Assembly (NCBI RefSeq): GCF_019278465.1 | Contig: NZ_CP058983.1 | Location: 1,425,501 to 1,489,500 of the forward strand | Length of the DNA stretch: 64,000 nucleotides | Source: Tenacibaculum sp. AHE14PA | Lineage (GTDB): Bacteria > Bacteroidota > Bacteroidia > Flavobacteriales > Flavobacteriaceae | Direction: 5' to 3' | Program-made: the position numbers and the translations under genes | Shown: positions 35,191 through 43,600 of the stretch, one piece after another | How positions within the stretch are numbered: the first letter of the stretch is position 1 | How the letters are laid out: every line of letters starts with the position of its first letter | Notes under the pieces: model-generated | What the model was told of the DNA's origin: nothing | The model's input: the letters and a program-made list of their open reading frames with translations, nothing else | The model's database searches: none

Positions 35191-35838
35191 ATGTCACACG
35201 ATTTAAGCAACCATAGAAAATCTTACGAAAAACAAGAACTTTTAAAAGAAAACTGCCCAGAAAATCCAATTGAATTATTTAGAGATTGGTTTTTTACTGC
35301 CGACGAATCTGAAATGGTAGATGAAGCTAACGCAATGAGCATTGCATCAATAGGCTTAGATGGTTTTCCTAAAAGCAGAATTGTATTGTTAAAAAAGTAC
35401 ACTTGGGAAGGTTTTATTTTTTACACCAATTATAATTCTGAAAAAGGAAAAGCTATTTTGAATAACAATAATGTATGCCTTTCGTTTTTTTGGGCTGGTT
35501 TAGAACAGCAGATAATTATAAAAGGAAAAGCTGAAAAGTTATCAGAAAACTTATCGGATGGTTATTTTGAATCAAGACCTGATGGAAGCAAGTTAGGCGC
35601 TTGGGCATCTAACCAAAGTGATGTTGTTAATTCTCGTAACGAACTTGATGAGCAACTAAAAAAAATAACAGAAAAATTTAATGGTAAAGAAATTGTAAGA
35701 CCACCACATTGGGGCGGTTTTATGGTTAAACCAATATCTATTGAGTTTTGGCAAGGACGCCCTAACAGAATGCATGATCGTATAAGATATACCTTGCAAA
35801 AAGATTTCTCTTGGAAACTTGAACGTTTAGCTCCTTAG
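35191..35838 (+). CDS. pdxH: Pyridoxamine 5'-phosphate oxidase
   Basis: 215 residues, normal length. FMN-dependent oxidation of pyridoxine/pyridoxamine phosphate to PLP. Motifs: NAMSIASIGLDGFPKSRIVL, GFIFYTNYNSEKGKAI, LEQQIIIKGKAEKLS, SRPDGSKLGAWASNQSD and the C-terminal PHWGGFMVKPISIEFWQGRP then DRIRY...LERLAP. It stands first of a plus-strand run with the SixA and Ppx/GppA genes (30-base and 11-base gaps). Confidence 0.97.
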   Translation: MSHDLSNHRKSYEKQELLKENCPENPIELFRDWFFTADESEMVDEANAMSIASIGLDGFPKSRIVLLKKYTWEGFIFYTNYNSEKGKAILNNNNVCLSFFWAGLEQQIIIKGKAEKLSENLSDGYFESRPDGSKLGAWASNQSDVVNSRNELDEQLKKITEKFNGKEIVRPPHWGGFMVKPISIEFWQGRPNRMHDRIRYTLQKDFSWKLERLAP

Positions 35839-35868
35839 TTTTATATTTACACAGCTATAAAAAATTAA

Positions 35869-36357
35869 ATGAAAACACTTTATATTGTTCGCCACGCAAA
35901 ATCTTCATGGAAGTACGAAAGTATAGAAGATATTGATAGACCCTTAAAAGAACGCGGTATAAACGACGCGCATCTTTTATCGAAATACCTATCAGAAGAA
36001 ATAAAAAGACCCGATGTATTTGTATCTAGTAGTGCAAACAGGGCTTTACATACTGCTGTTATTTTTTGCGAAAACTTTAAATACCCGCTTGCAAACCTTA
36101 AAATAAAACGTCAGTTATATAGTTTTAGCGATGGGTACTTAGTAAAAACTGTAAAAGCTTTAGATGATAGTTTTGACAGTGCTATTATATTTAGCCATGA
36201 CCATGGTATTAATAGTTTTGTAAATAAATTTGGCGATAAACCTATTGCTCACGTATCTACTTGCGGTGTAATTGGTATTCAGTTTGATGAAAAACATTGG
36301 AAAAACATAAAAAAAGGAAGTACATGTTTAGTAGAATTTCCTAAAAACCATCGATAA
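35869..36357 (+). CDS. SixA-type histidine phosphatase
   Basis: 162 residues. Histidine-phosphatase (phosphoglycerate-mutase-like) fold with RHAKSSW (catalytic His8), RPLKERG, SSSANRALHTA (Arg) and the second His in FSHDHGINSF. SixA removes phosphate from histidine-containing phosphotransfer domains in E. coli; in Bacteroidota the substrate is untested. Between pdxH and the Ppx/GppA gene in the same direction. Confidence 0.88.
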   Translation: MKTLYIVRHAKSSWKYESIEDIDRPLKERGINDAHLLSKYLSEEIKRPDVFVSSSANRALHTAVIFCENFKYPLANLKIKRQLYSFSDGYLVKTVKALDDSFDSAIIFSHDHGINSFVNKFGDKPIAHVSTCGVIGIQFDEKHWKNIKKGSTCLVEFPKNHR

Positions 36358-36368
36358 ATCTATATAGT

Positions 36369-37262
36369 TTGAAAATTAAAAAATACGGTGCGATAGATAT
36401 AGGTTCGAATGCTGTAAGACTTTTAATAGCAAATGTTATTGAAGAAAAAAATAAAGAACCTCAATTTAAAAAATCTTCATTAGTTCGTGTTCCTATTCGT
36501 TTAGGAACAGATTCTTTTGTTACCGGTGTTATTTCTGAAGAAAACACCAACAGAATGATTGATGCTATGGAGGCTTTTAAATTACTGATGAAAGTTCATG
36601 GTGTTGAAAGATACAAAGCCTGTGCTACCTCAGCAATGAGAGAAGCTAAAAACGGAACTGAAGTTGTAAATACCATTTTTAAGAAAACCAATATAGAAAT
36701 TGATGTTATTGATGGTAAAAAAGAAGCTGCTATTATATTTGCAACCGATTTAAATCAATTAATAGAATCAGACCTAACGTATCTTTATGTTGATGTTGGT
36801 GGTGGTAGTACAGAATTCACCTTGTTTTCTAAAGGAAGAATTATTAAATCGAAATCTTTTAAAATAGGTACCGTACGATTAATCAACAATAAAAAAACAG
36901 AAAACAAAGCTATTTTTAAAGAAGTACAAGAATGGATTGAAGGCAATACTAAAATATACAAACGTATTTCTTTAATAGGTTCTGGCGGAAACATTAATAA
37001 AATATTTAAAATGTCGGGTAGAGATATTGGCAAACCAATCTCTTACATATACCTAAATGCTCAATATCAGTTTTTAAAGAATATGAGCTATAAAGAACGT
37101 ATTTCTGAACTAAGTTTAAATCCTGATAGAGCAGATGTTATTGTTCCGGCTACAAAAATTTACCTTTCTGCTATGAAATGGAGTGGAGCTAGAAAAATAT
37201 TTGTTCCTAAAATCGGACTTTCTGATGGAATTATAAAAAGCTTATACCTTAATAAATTATAG
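36369..37262 (+). CDS. Ppx/GppA-family phosphatase
   Basis: 297 residues starting at a TTG codon (KIKKYGAIDIGSNAVRLLIA follows); there is no earlier ATG in frame and the family starts at this point, so TTG is the likely initiator. ASKHA-type fold: IDIGSNAVRL (phosphate 1), ACATSAMREAKNG, YVDVGGGSTEFTLFSKGR (phosphate 2) and adenosine motif SLIGSGGNINKI. Hydrolyses polyphosphate or pppGpp. Short relative to the two-domain E. coli Ppx, as usual here. It is 11 bases after the SixA gene. Confidence 0.9.
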   Translation: MKIKKYGAIDIGSNAVRLLIANVIEEKNKEPQFKKSSLVRVPIRLGTDSFVTGVISEENTNRMIDAMEAFKLLMKVHGVERYKACATSAMREAKNGTEVVNTIFKKTNIEIDVIDGKKEAAIIFATDLNQLIESDLTYLYVDVGGGSTEFTLFSKGRIIKSKSFKIGTVRLINNKKTENKAIFKEVQEWIEGNTKIYKRISLIGSGGNINKIFKMSGRDIGKPISYIYLNAQYQFLKNMSYKERISELSLNPDRADVIVPATKIYLSAMKWSGARKIFVPKIGLSDGIIKSLYLNKL

Positions 37263-37280
37263 ATATTTCTTTTAATAAAA

Positions 37281-37314
37281 ACAAAAAAACCGAGCAAATG
37301 CTCGGTTTTTTTGT
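37281..37314. terminator. Bidirectional terminator
   Basis: ACAAAAAAACCGAGC-loop-GCTCGGTTTTTTTGT between the convergent Ppx/GppA and DUF389 genes. Confidence 0.85.
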
Positions 37315-37330
37315 TTGAAATAGATTGCTT

Positions 37331-38776
37331 TTACTTCACTATAGTAATCTTTAATTTAAGTTCTTTTTGCAACCATGTTTTAAGTTCATTTTCGTTCTTT
37401 TTTACAATCGAATCTGCCAGTTTAGGATTCCATATTACTGATAACTCAGGAATTGTATCAACCTTTATAAAATCTTTAGAAGATAATTTTTTAGAAAAAC
37501 TGATTTCTTTAATATCATTAAATCTAATTTTAGCTTCTTTTGCCACTTTGCTAAATGGTACACTATTTTTATCTCTATCCAAAGCGTTTTGTTCAATATT
37601 AGTATTCAAGGTTGAAATTGTACTTTTCAGATCTTCAATTTCACGCTGTAATCCTTTTATTATATTGTCTTTTAAATCTAAATCTGTAATTGCTCTATCA
37701 TAAGCATCTACTACCCTATCTACACTACGTGCTTTATTTTCATTTATTATAAGCTCGTAAGTATCTAACTTTGCATAGGTTTTTAATTCATTTCTTAAAA
37801 AGGTTTCTGTAGCATCAGTTACATCTCCGTTAAAGAACAAGTTTACTTTTTTAGTATCTCTATGAATTTTTTCTCTTTGCAACCATAAATCTTTATTAGA
37901 CTCTATTTTCTCTTTTAAAAACTTCTTATAACTTGCATTTATAACGCTTTCTTTATAAACACTAATAAATGTAAATACCGCAGGCACCATAACTAAAAAA
38001 GCTACAACAGATGCTAAACGTGCAATTCGTTTTCTTTTTACTGAATTTACATAACGAATCATTGTAAACCCTAATAATTTTAAAACTAAAAATGTTGCTA
38101 ATGCTATAAATATGGTGTTAATAATAAATAAATACATAGCACCAAAAAAGTAATCGAAATTACCAATTGCCAAACCATAACCAGCTGTACATAAAGGCGG
38201 CATTAGGGCTGTTGCAATTGCAACACCAAAAATAACAGAAGCTATTGTTCCTTTTTTTGTACGTGCTATAATTAAAGCCAAACCTCCAAAAAAGGCGATT
38301 AATACATCTCTAATATCTGGTTTTACTCTACCTAATAACTCAGACGTATCTTCTTTTAATGGAAATAGAAAGAAAAAGAAAAATGCTGTTAATAAACTCA
38401 ACCCAATCATCGTTGCTAAGTTGACCAATGACTTCTTTAACGTATCAATATCGTTTATAGCAATAGACATTCCTATTCCTAAAATTGGCCCCATTAAAGG
38501 CGATATTAACATGGCTCCAATTACAACTGCTGTAGAGTTTGCATTTAAACCTATAGAAGCCACAAATATCGAACATATTAAAATCCAAGCTGTTGCTCCT
38601 TTAAACGGAATATCAACTTTTATGGCTTCAATTGTTGCTTCTTGATCGGTGTCTTCACGAAAATCTAATAACTCAACAATAAATTTTTTAGAACTCTCCC
38701 ACAAACCTTTCGCATCTTCTTGAATAGCTTGTTTAGATTGCTCTACACTTTCATCTTGATTTAGTTTTTCTTCCAT
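37331..38776 (-). CDS. DUF389 (TIGR00341-like) membrane protein
   Basis: 481 residues. A soluble N-terminus (about 1-55) is followed by the DUF389 core of about six helices (about 58-265: LICSIFVASIGLNANSTAVV, IGAMLISPLMGPILGIGMSI, ATALMPPLCTAGYGLAIGNF). A long C-terminal region (about 285-481) has a coiled coil at about 365-405 and a mixed alpha/beta end that repeats a small domain-like pattern. Function is unknown. The C-terminal extension is typical of the Bacteroidota proteins. Monocistronic. Confidence 0.88.
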   Translation of the reverse strand: MEEKLNQDESVEQSKQAIQEDAKGLWESSKKFIVELLDFREDTDQEATIEAIKVDIPFKGATAWILICSIFVASIGLNANSTAVVIGAMLISPLMGPILGIGMSIAINDIDTLKKSLVNLATMIGLSLLTAFFFFFLFPLKEDTSELLGRVKPDIRDVLIAFFGGLALIIARTKKGTIASVIFGVAIATALMPPLCTAGYGLAIGNFDYFFGAMYLFIINTIFIALATFLVLKLLGFTMIRYVNSVKRKRIARLASVVAFLVMVPAVFTFISVYKESVINASYKKFLKEKIESNKDLWLQREKIHRDTKKVNLFFNGDVTDATETFLRNELKTYAKLDTYELIINENKARSVDRVVDAYDRAITDLDLKDNIIKGLQREIEDLKSTISTLNTNIEQNALDRDKNSVPFSKVAKEAKIRFNDIKEISFSKKLSSKDFIKVDTIPELSVIWNPKLADSIVKKNENELKTWLQKELKLKITIVK

Positions 38777-38833
38777 TTATGTTGTTTTATAACTTGCGAA
38801 AGATACAAAATTCCTTATTTATTTTATAAAAAT

Positions 38834-38867
38834 AAAAAAAGCTCAAAGATGTTTCTTTGAGCTTTTT
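38834..38867 (-). terminator. Terminator after the PepC-like gene
   Basis: AAAAAAGCTCAAAGA-TGTT-TCTTTGAGCTTTTT, 23 bases past the minus-strand stop at 38890. Confidence 0.75.
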
Positions 38868-38889
38868 AACGATGCATTTACATCATCAT

Positions 38890-40005
38890 TTAATTGATAT
38901 TTAACTTCTTTTTTAAATCGTTTAACAGACCATCTTTATGAACTAAAACAGAAATAGTTTTTAATTTAAAATAAGGAATAGACATGTATACATATCCGTT
39001 GTTTCCTTGCTTTGTTCCCCAAGAATTTTTCACTTTAAAATACCTATTCCCTTGCTGATCTTTAACCAAGCCTACAATGTGCATTAGGTGATCATCAGTA
39101 GTATTAAAGTTTTCGAATTCTGATTGACGAAAACTTGGCGTTATATTTTTTTCTTTAATAATTTCTTTTAATCCCTTCTCACTATCTAAAACACTTGCAG
39201 GTATAAACGCTACTCCGTTTTTTGATGAAAATGTTTTTTCTGAAACATCACAATCTAGTTCAATCGTAAAGCCTTTTTCTAAAGCATTTTCTGTAACAGC
39301 AACCAATTCATCTAAAGAAACATTATAGAATGATCCGTTTGAAAAATTATCAGGAATATTTAAAACAAAATCATCATACATTTTAGCATGTTTAAAAGAA
39401 GTAATTGTTACGTAGTTTGACGGATTTATTTTTACATACTCTGCAAAACTTTTGGGCGTATATTCTTTACCTTCAAACTCGAACTTTTCTTTATTCTCGC
39501 CTAAATAAACATCTAAAACACTTTCTGTTGCTTTTTTCCATTTCGGACTTAATTCTTTAGCCGGATTTTTAATATACGCATCTAACATCGATTTTAAAAC
39601 AGCTACAACCTCAGCGTGATTATGAGTTTGTTGCCCCATATCTAATCCCGAAAAAACTTGCTCAGGAACCAATCCGTATCTCGCTACAGAATTAATAACA
39701 TCATGACCTAAACCACCTTCACTAAACTGCGCTTTTCCTTGACGATATAAATAATTACTAGCTTTATCTGAATACGTATTACGAACGGTATACATTTCTG
39801 ATAAATCGATGTTTTTACCTGTTAACCGTATAATTTCAGATTCTAAAAATGATGTTGTAGAAAAACTCCAACAAGTACCAGTATTTCCTTGGCTTTTTAC
39901 TTGCGTGTTTTCGATATCTTTTATGGTTTTAAACTCATATTCTTGAGCTGTAATAGCACCGATACTTAAAACGCTAAAAGCGGCTCCTATAAATAAATTT
40001 TTCAT
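38890..40005 (-). CDS. C1-family cysteine peptidase, bleomycin hydrolase/PepC-like, exported
   Basis: 371 residues with a signal peptide (MKNLFIGAAFSVLSIGAITA). The papain-like catalytic set is present: Cys45 in NTGTCWSFST, His in DDHLMHIVGL and Asn in VKNSWGTKQGNNGYV. It belongs to the aminopeptidase C/bleomycin hydrolase branch but, unlike E. coli-type cytosolic PepC, it is secreted to the periplasm. Probably feeds peptide catabolism. Followed by its own terminator. Confidence 0.9.
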   Translation of the reverse strand: MKNLFIGAAFSVLSIGAITAQEYEFKTIKDIENTQVKSQGNTGTCWSFSTTSFLESEIIRLTGKNIDLSEMYTVRNTYSDKASNYLYRQGKAQFSEGGLGHDVINSVARYGLVPEQVFSGLDMGQQTHNHAEVVAVLKSMLDAYIKNPAKELSPKWKKATESVLDVYLGENKEKFEFEGKEYTPKSFAEYVKINPSNYVTITSFKHAKMYDDFVLNIPDNFSNGSFYNVSLDELVAVTENALEKGFTIELDCDVSEKTFSSKNGVAFIPASVLDSEKGLKEIIKEKNITPSFRQSEFENFNTTDDHLMHIVGLVKDQQGNRYFKVKNSWGTKQGNNGYVYMSIPYFKLKTISVLVHKDGLLNDLKKKLNIN

Positions 40006-40067
40006 GTTTGAATTTTATTAATAGAGCAATTTACAGTTTTTATAATGACTTTAAAAATTTCAACCTG

Positions 40068-42461
40068 CTAAAAATCTACAATTACGCCTATTCTTGGCAA
40101 AGCTCTTCCTGAGGTGTTTTCAATTTCTTCTAACACATACCTCGAATTATCACTAGGATCTGAAACCCTACCGTTTTCATCTTCTATTGGCAATAAATAC
40201 GGTTGCTGATTTGAGCTACTTGCATAAATATTCTGAATATCAACATATAAATTAATAGCAGCTTTTTTTAAGAACCATGTTTTATCTACCCGAACATCTA
40301 ACTGTGTGTAACTATCAAAACGTTGACCATTTAACTTTGTGTAATCTAAAATACCACTGTTTACAACATCGTAATTTTCTTTTAATGAAGAAGCATCCCT
40401 ATCGTAAGGTGTATAAGGCCTACCTCCAACTAATCTGAACTTAGAACCTATTTCCCAGTTTCTTTTTAATTTTTTACCTGCAGTTATCGTTACCAGATGT
40501 TTATTATCCCAAGTAGACGGAATATAATTACCTAGTGTATTTTTAAATTCACTTCTTACAAAGGTGTAAGATGCTATTCCGTACAAACCATTATATGATT
40601 TTTTTTGCGCAAGCACTTCAAATCCGTATGCTCTTCCTTTAGAATTAGAAACAACTTCTTCATTACCTACTACACCAAAATCTGCTCCTAAATTTGCCAA
40701 ACTTATTTGATTTCTTACTGAAAAAGGATATTTACTATACGCTTTATAAAAACCTTCTAAAGTAATTTTAGAACTCGTGTTTGGCCTATATGCTAATCCG
40801 CTTACAAAGTGATCTGATTGTATGTATTTCAAACCTTTTTTATTAGCAAAGTCACCAGCATTATTTTTAAAACCTAAAACAGTATAAGATGGTAATTGAT
40901 AATAACGACCTACTGATGAATTTAAAGATAACTTATCATTAAGGCTATAACTTAAAGAAAGTCTTGGTGAAAATTGATTTAAAAGATTTTTCATTTCACT
41001 ATTATAATCAACTCCATCTAATCTAAATCCAAAAGAAACTCCTAGTTTATTATTTAAATATTCTTTAGAAACCTGACCAAACACACCATACTTTATAAAA
41101 TCAATTTCTGAATTAAATACATCCTCAAAAACACCATCTGAATTAGCTACTTTTCTATAGGTATTGTTAATGTAAGTCGCTTTTTCTAAATTGGCACCTA
41201 TATTAACTTTATAATTATTTTTAGTACTAAAATTACTCTCGTACCTAAATTTAGTTTCTATTTCTTTAGAATCGTAATCTAATAATAAGTTCTGTGGTGT
41301 TTCCTCATTCATAAAATACTTCACAGCCTTATTTTTAAGCTCATTTCTGCTTAAAACAAATAAATGAGTAACATCATCTGCAAAATACTTATAACTCGCT
41401 CCTACTGTATAGTTCCACTGACTATTTACAGGCACCGTATTTAAAAATACTTTATTACTTTTTATTGTTTCTTCATCTGTTTCACCATCATTAACTGATG
41501 TATTTAATTCAAAATCATCAATGGCTCCTAACGCCACTATAGATAACTCACTATTTTTAGATAATTGCGAATTAACGTTTAACTGAAAATCATTATAAGT
41601 TGGTAAAAAAGGCAATTTAATTAACTTAAATAATAACTGAAGATAAGATTGACGCACAGAGAGCATAAAGGTAGTTTTATCTCCTATAGGACCATCTAAA
41701 GTTATACCTGCATCCGAAGTTCCTAAAGTTGCTCTTGTATTAAGGGCTGTAGGGTTTCCTTTCTTTTGTGTAAATTCTATTACCGAACTTAATGTATTAC
41801 CTCTATTTGCCGGAAAAGCACTTGAATAAAAATCAACCTTACGAATTAAATCAGCATTTATGATTCCTACTGGTCCGCCGGTAGCTCCTTGTGTTTGAAA
41901 ATGATTTATTACCGGAACTTCAATTCCATCTAAATAAAACTTATTTTCTGATGTTGCTCCTCCTCTTATTATAATATCATTTCTAAAACCTGGATTTGAA
42001 GCTACTCCTGGAAATGATTGAATCACTTTTAAAACATCTCTATTTCCCCCTGGATTTTTCTCTATCTCAGCAACCCCCAAAGATTGTAATGATAACGGAC
42101 TTTCTATTGATTTTTTAAACAAGCTAGCCTTAACTTCTACCTCCTTTAAGTTAGTACTACTTTCTTTTAATTTGATAATAATAAAGGGTGCATTATCATT
42201 CGTAACCAAATACTCGTCTGATATTAATGTTTCGTAGCCAATAAAAGAAACCTGTAATTTATTGTAACCTAAAGGAACGTTAGATATTTTAAAATTACCT
42301 TCCTCATCAGATGCCATTCCAATAGATGTTCCATAAATTAATACGTTTACAAAAGGAAGTGCTTCTCTTGTTTTTTGATCGATTACTTTACCTGTAATTA
42401 TTCCTTGACCTACGGATACAAATGCCTGTAATAATAAAATAAATAGTACTAACTTTTTCAT
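40068..42461 (-). CDS. TonB-dependent receptor (CarboxypepD_reg-like N-terminus)
   Basis: 797 residues from ATG 42461 (MKKLVLFILLLQAFVSVGQG); the ORF extension upstream crosses the promoter element and is excluded. CarboxypepD_reg-like domain (about 20-95: IITGKVIDQKTREALPFVNV), plug (about 110-225, with NDIIIRGGATSENKFYLDGI) and barrel ending with GRALPRIGVIVDF. Similar in layout to the first receptor but not a close paralogue. No SusD or binding lipoprotein adjacent. Last coding gene before the tRNA cassette. Confidence 0.92.
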   Translation of the reverse strand: MKKLVLFILLLQAFVSVGQGIITGKVIDQKTREALPFVNVLIYGTSIGMASDEEGNFKISNVPLGYNKLQVSFIGYETLISDEYLVTNDNAPFIIIKLKESSTNLKEVEVKASLFKKSIESPLSLQSLGVAEIEKNPGGNRDVLKVIQSFPGVASNPGFRNDIIIRGGATSENKFYLDGIEVPVINHFQTQGATGGPVGIINADLIRKVDFYSSAFPANRGNTLSSVIEFTQKKGNPTALNTRATLGTSDAGITLDGPIGDKTTFMLSVRQSYLQLLFKLIKLPFLPTYNDFQLNVNSQLSKNSELSIVALGAIDDFELNTSVNDGETDEETIKSNKVFLNTVPVNSQWNYTVGASYKYFADDVTHLFVLSRNELKNKAVKYFMNEETPQNLLLDYDSKEIETKFRYESNFSTKNNYKVNIGANLEKATYINNTYRKVANSDGVFEDVFNSEIDFIKYGVFGQVSKEYLNNKLGVSFGFRLDGVDYNSEMKNLLNQFSPRLSLSYSLNDKLSLNSSVGRYYQLPSYTVLGFKNNAGDFANKKGLKYIQSDHFVSGLAYRPNTSSKITLEGFYKAYSKYPFSVRNQISLANLGADFGVVGNEEVVSNSKGRAYGFEVLAQKKSYNGLYGIASYTFVRSEFKNTLGNYIPSTWDNKHLVTITAGKKLKRNWEIGSKFRLVGGRPYTPYDRDASSLKENYDVVNSGILDYTKLNGQRFDSYTQLDVRVDKTWFLKKAAINLYVDIQNIYASSSNQQPYLLPIEDENGRVSDPSDNSRYVLEEIENTSGRALPRIGVIVDF

Positions 42462-42484
42462 AATTGGAATCCTTAATATTTTAA

Positions 42485-42492
42485 CAAAAATA
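42485..42492 (-). promoter_or_regulatory. Bacteroidota -7 element (TATTTTTG) for the TonB receptor
   Basis: A TAnnTTTG match 24 bases upstream of the chosen ATG 42461; it lies inside the longer ORF and so supports the internal start. Confidence 0.45.
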
Positions 42493-42545
42493 CAATATTG
42501 TTTAATTAAAAATAAAAAAAGATAAACAAAATGTATTTTAAAGGT

Positions 42546-42579
42546 AAAAAACCTCAATCTAAATAGATTGAGGTTTTTG
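42546..42579 (-). terminator. Terminator of tRNA cassette A
   Basis: CCTCAATCTA-TTTAGATTGAGG hairpin with T run on the minus strand, one base beyond tRNA-Tyr. Confidence 0.8.
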
Positions 42580-42662
42580 TGGGGAGAGCAGGATTCGAAC
42601 CTGCGAAGTCGTAAGACAACGGAGTTACAGTCCGTCCCAGTTGGCCGCTTTGGTATCTCCCC
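42580..42662 (-). tRNA. tRNA-Tyr (anticodon GTA), copy A
   Basis: 83 nucleotides with acceptor GGGGAGA/TCTCCCC, discriminator A, anticodon loop CTGTAAC giving GTA, a long variable arm and T-loop GGTTCGAATCC. CCA is not encoded. Confidence 0.95.
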
Positions 42663-42681
42663 AAAGCTTTAGAAAAAAAAT

Positions 42682-42711
42682 AAAAGCTTTTCTTAAATAA
42701 GAAAAGCTTTT
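42682..42711 (-). other. Palindromic spacer between tRNA-Lys and tRNA-Tyr, copy A
   Basis: AAAAGCTTTTCTTA and its complement, followed on the minus strand by TTTATTTTTTTT. It could act as a partial terminator or as a processing signal between the two tRNAs. Confidence 0.5.
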
Positions 42712-42713
42712 TG

Positions 42714-42786
42714 TGACCGGGCTGGGGCTCGAACCCAGGACCCTCTCCTTAAAAGGGAGATGCTCTACCAACTGAGCTACCAGGTC
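42714..42786 (-). tRNA. tRNA-Lys (anticodon TTT), copy A
   Basis: 73 nucleotides, acceptor GACCTGG/CCCGGTC with discriminator A, D-arm TAGCTCAGTTGGTAGAGC, anticodon loop CTTTTAA giving TTT, and T-loop GGTTCGAGCC. CCA is not encoded. Confidence 0.95.
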
Positions 42787-42810
42787 ATTTATTTTTCTCC
42801 TTAGCGGGTG

Positions 42811-42818
42811 CAAATATA
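42811..42818 (-). promoter_or_regulatory. Bacteroidota -7 element (TATATTTG), tRNA cassette A
   Basis: A perfect TAnnTTTG match 25 bases upstream of tRNA-Lys copy A, followed by GCACCCGC as before tRNA-Ser. Confidence 0.6.
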
Positions 42819-43000
42819 CACTCCTTTTTCACATCCACAAACTTTTTTATAAAAAAAAAACTACTTAAATAAAACTAAAAATTAAACAAGACTGATTATC
42901 TGAATATTAGATGAAATAATATTTTATAAAAAAACAATTTTTAAGTTTTCATATGATTAAGCTACGACTTTAAAACTTATTTCTACATCATCCAAATACG

Positions 43001-43054
43001 GCATAAAACAAAAAAGCATTACTAAAATTTTAGTAATGCTTTTTTGTTTTATGC
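43001..43054. repeat. Perfect 27-bp inverted repeat (terminator-like)
   Basis: GCATAAAACAAAAAAGCATT plus ACTAAAA is followed with no loop by its exact complement. The inner GCATTACTAAAA/TTTTAGTAATGC with flanking A6/T6 would act as a bidirectional terminator. It lies in the 400-bp spacer between the two tRNA cassettes. The rest of the spacer has no intact gene; the minus strand reads a short coding-like tail, SIVSNTQGFIIDELGD and stop, ending 10 bases before the repeat. Confidence 0.75.
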
Positions 43055-43229
43055 TATTATTGATTAATCCCCCAATTCATCAATAATAAACCCTTGTGTA
43101 TTAGAAACAATACTCTGCTAAACAACTAATGTATAAATGGTATTCGATTATGTGTAAATGGCCTTTTTTTTGACATAACACTGAATAAAAGCTTGCTAAA
43201 TACCTGTAAGTAAACAAAATACGAACAAT

Positions 43230-43263
43230 AAAAAACCTCAATCTAAATAGATTGAGGTTTTTG
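43230..43263 (-). terminator. Terminator of tRNA cassette B
   Basis: Same hairpin and T run as in copy A. Confidence 0.8.
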
Positions 43264-43346
43264 TGGGGAGAGCAGGATTCGAACCTGCGAAGTCGTAAGA
43301 CAACGGAGTTACAGTCCGTCCCAGTTGGCCGCTTTGGTATCTCCCC
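43264..43346 (-). tRNA. tRNA-Tyr (anticodon GTA), copy B
   Basis: Sequence identical to copy A at 42580-42662. Confidence 0.95.
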
Positions 43347-43396
43347 AAAGCTTTAGAAAAAAATAAAAGCTTTTCTTAAATAAGAAAAGCTTTTTG

Positions 43397-43469
43397 TGAC
43401 CGGGCTGGGGCTCGAACCCAGGACCCTCTCCTTAAAAGGGAGATGCTCTACCAACTGAGCTACCAGGTC
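43397..43469 (-). tRNA. tRNA-Lys (anticodon TTT), copy B
   Basis: Sequence identical to copy A at 42714-42786. Confidence 0.95.
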
Positions 43470-43493
43470 ATTTATTTTTCTCCTTAGCGGGTG

Positions 43494-43501
43494 CAAATAT
43501 A
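43494..43501 (-). promoter_or_regulatory. Bacteroidota -7 element (TATATTTG), tRNA cassette B
   Basis: Identical to the element of copy A, 25 bases before tRNA-Lys copy B. Confidence 0.6.
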
Positions 43502-43600
43502 CACTCCTTTTTTACTTCTACAAAACCTTTTTATCAAAAAAATAACCGATTTATCAATATTTATTTTAGTTCTTTGTTTTACAATAATTTAACACTAAAA

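Larger units (their letters stand above)
42545..42829 (-). repeat. Copy A of a 285-bp tRNA-Lys/tRNA-Tyr cassette
   Basis: Promoter, tRNA-Lys, hairpin spacer, tRNA-Tyr and terminator. Identical to copy B at 43229-43512 apart from one base in an A run (8 versus 7). Weaker similarity continues beyond the right edge. Confidence 0.9.
43229..43512 (-). repeat. Copy B of the tRNA-Lys/tRNA-Tyr cassette
   Basis: Essentially identical to copy A, 684 bases away, same orientation, including promoter and terminator. Confidence 0.9.

Noticed and set aside
37311..37703. 130-codon plus-strand ORF opposite the DUF389 gene
   Set aside because: Very Phe/Ser-rich, the usual appearance of the reverse of a Lys/Glu-rich helix; begins inside a terminator.
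42625..42813. 62-codon minus-strand ORF over the tRNAs
   Set aside because: It reads through tRNA-Lys and part of tRNA-Tyr and has no other support.
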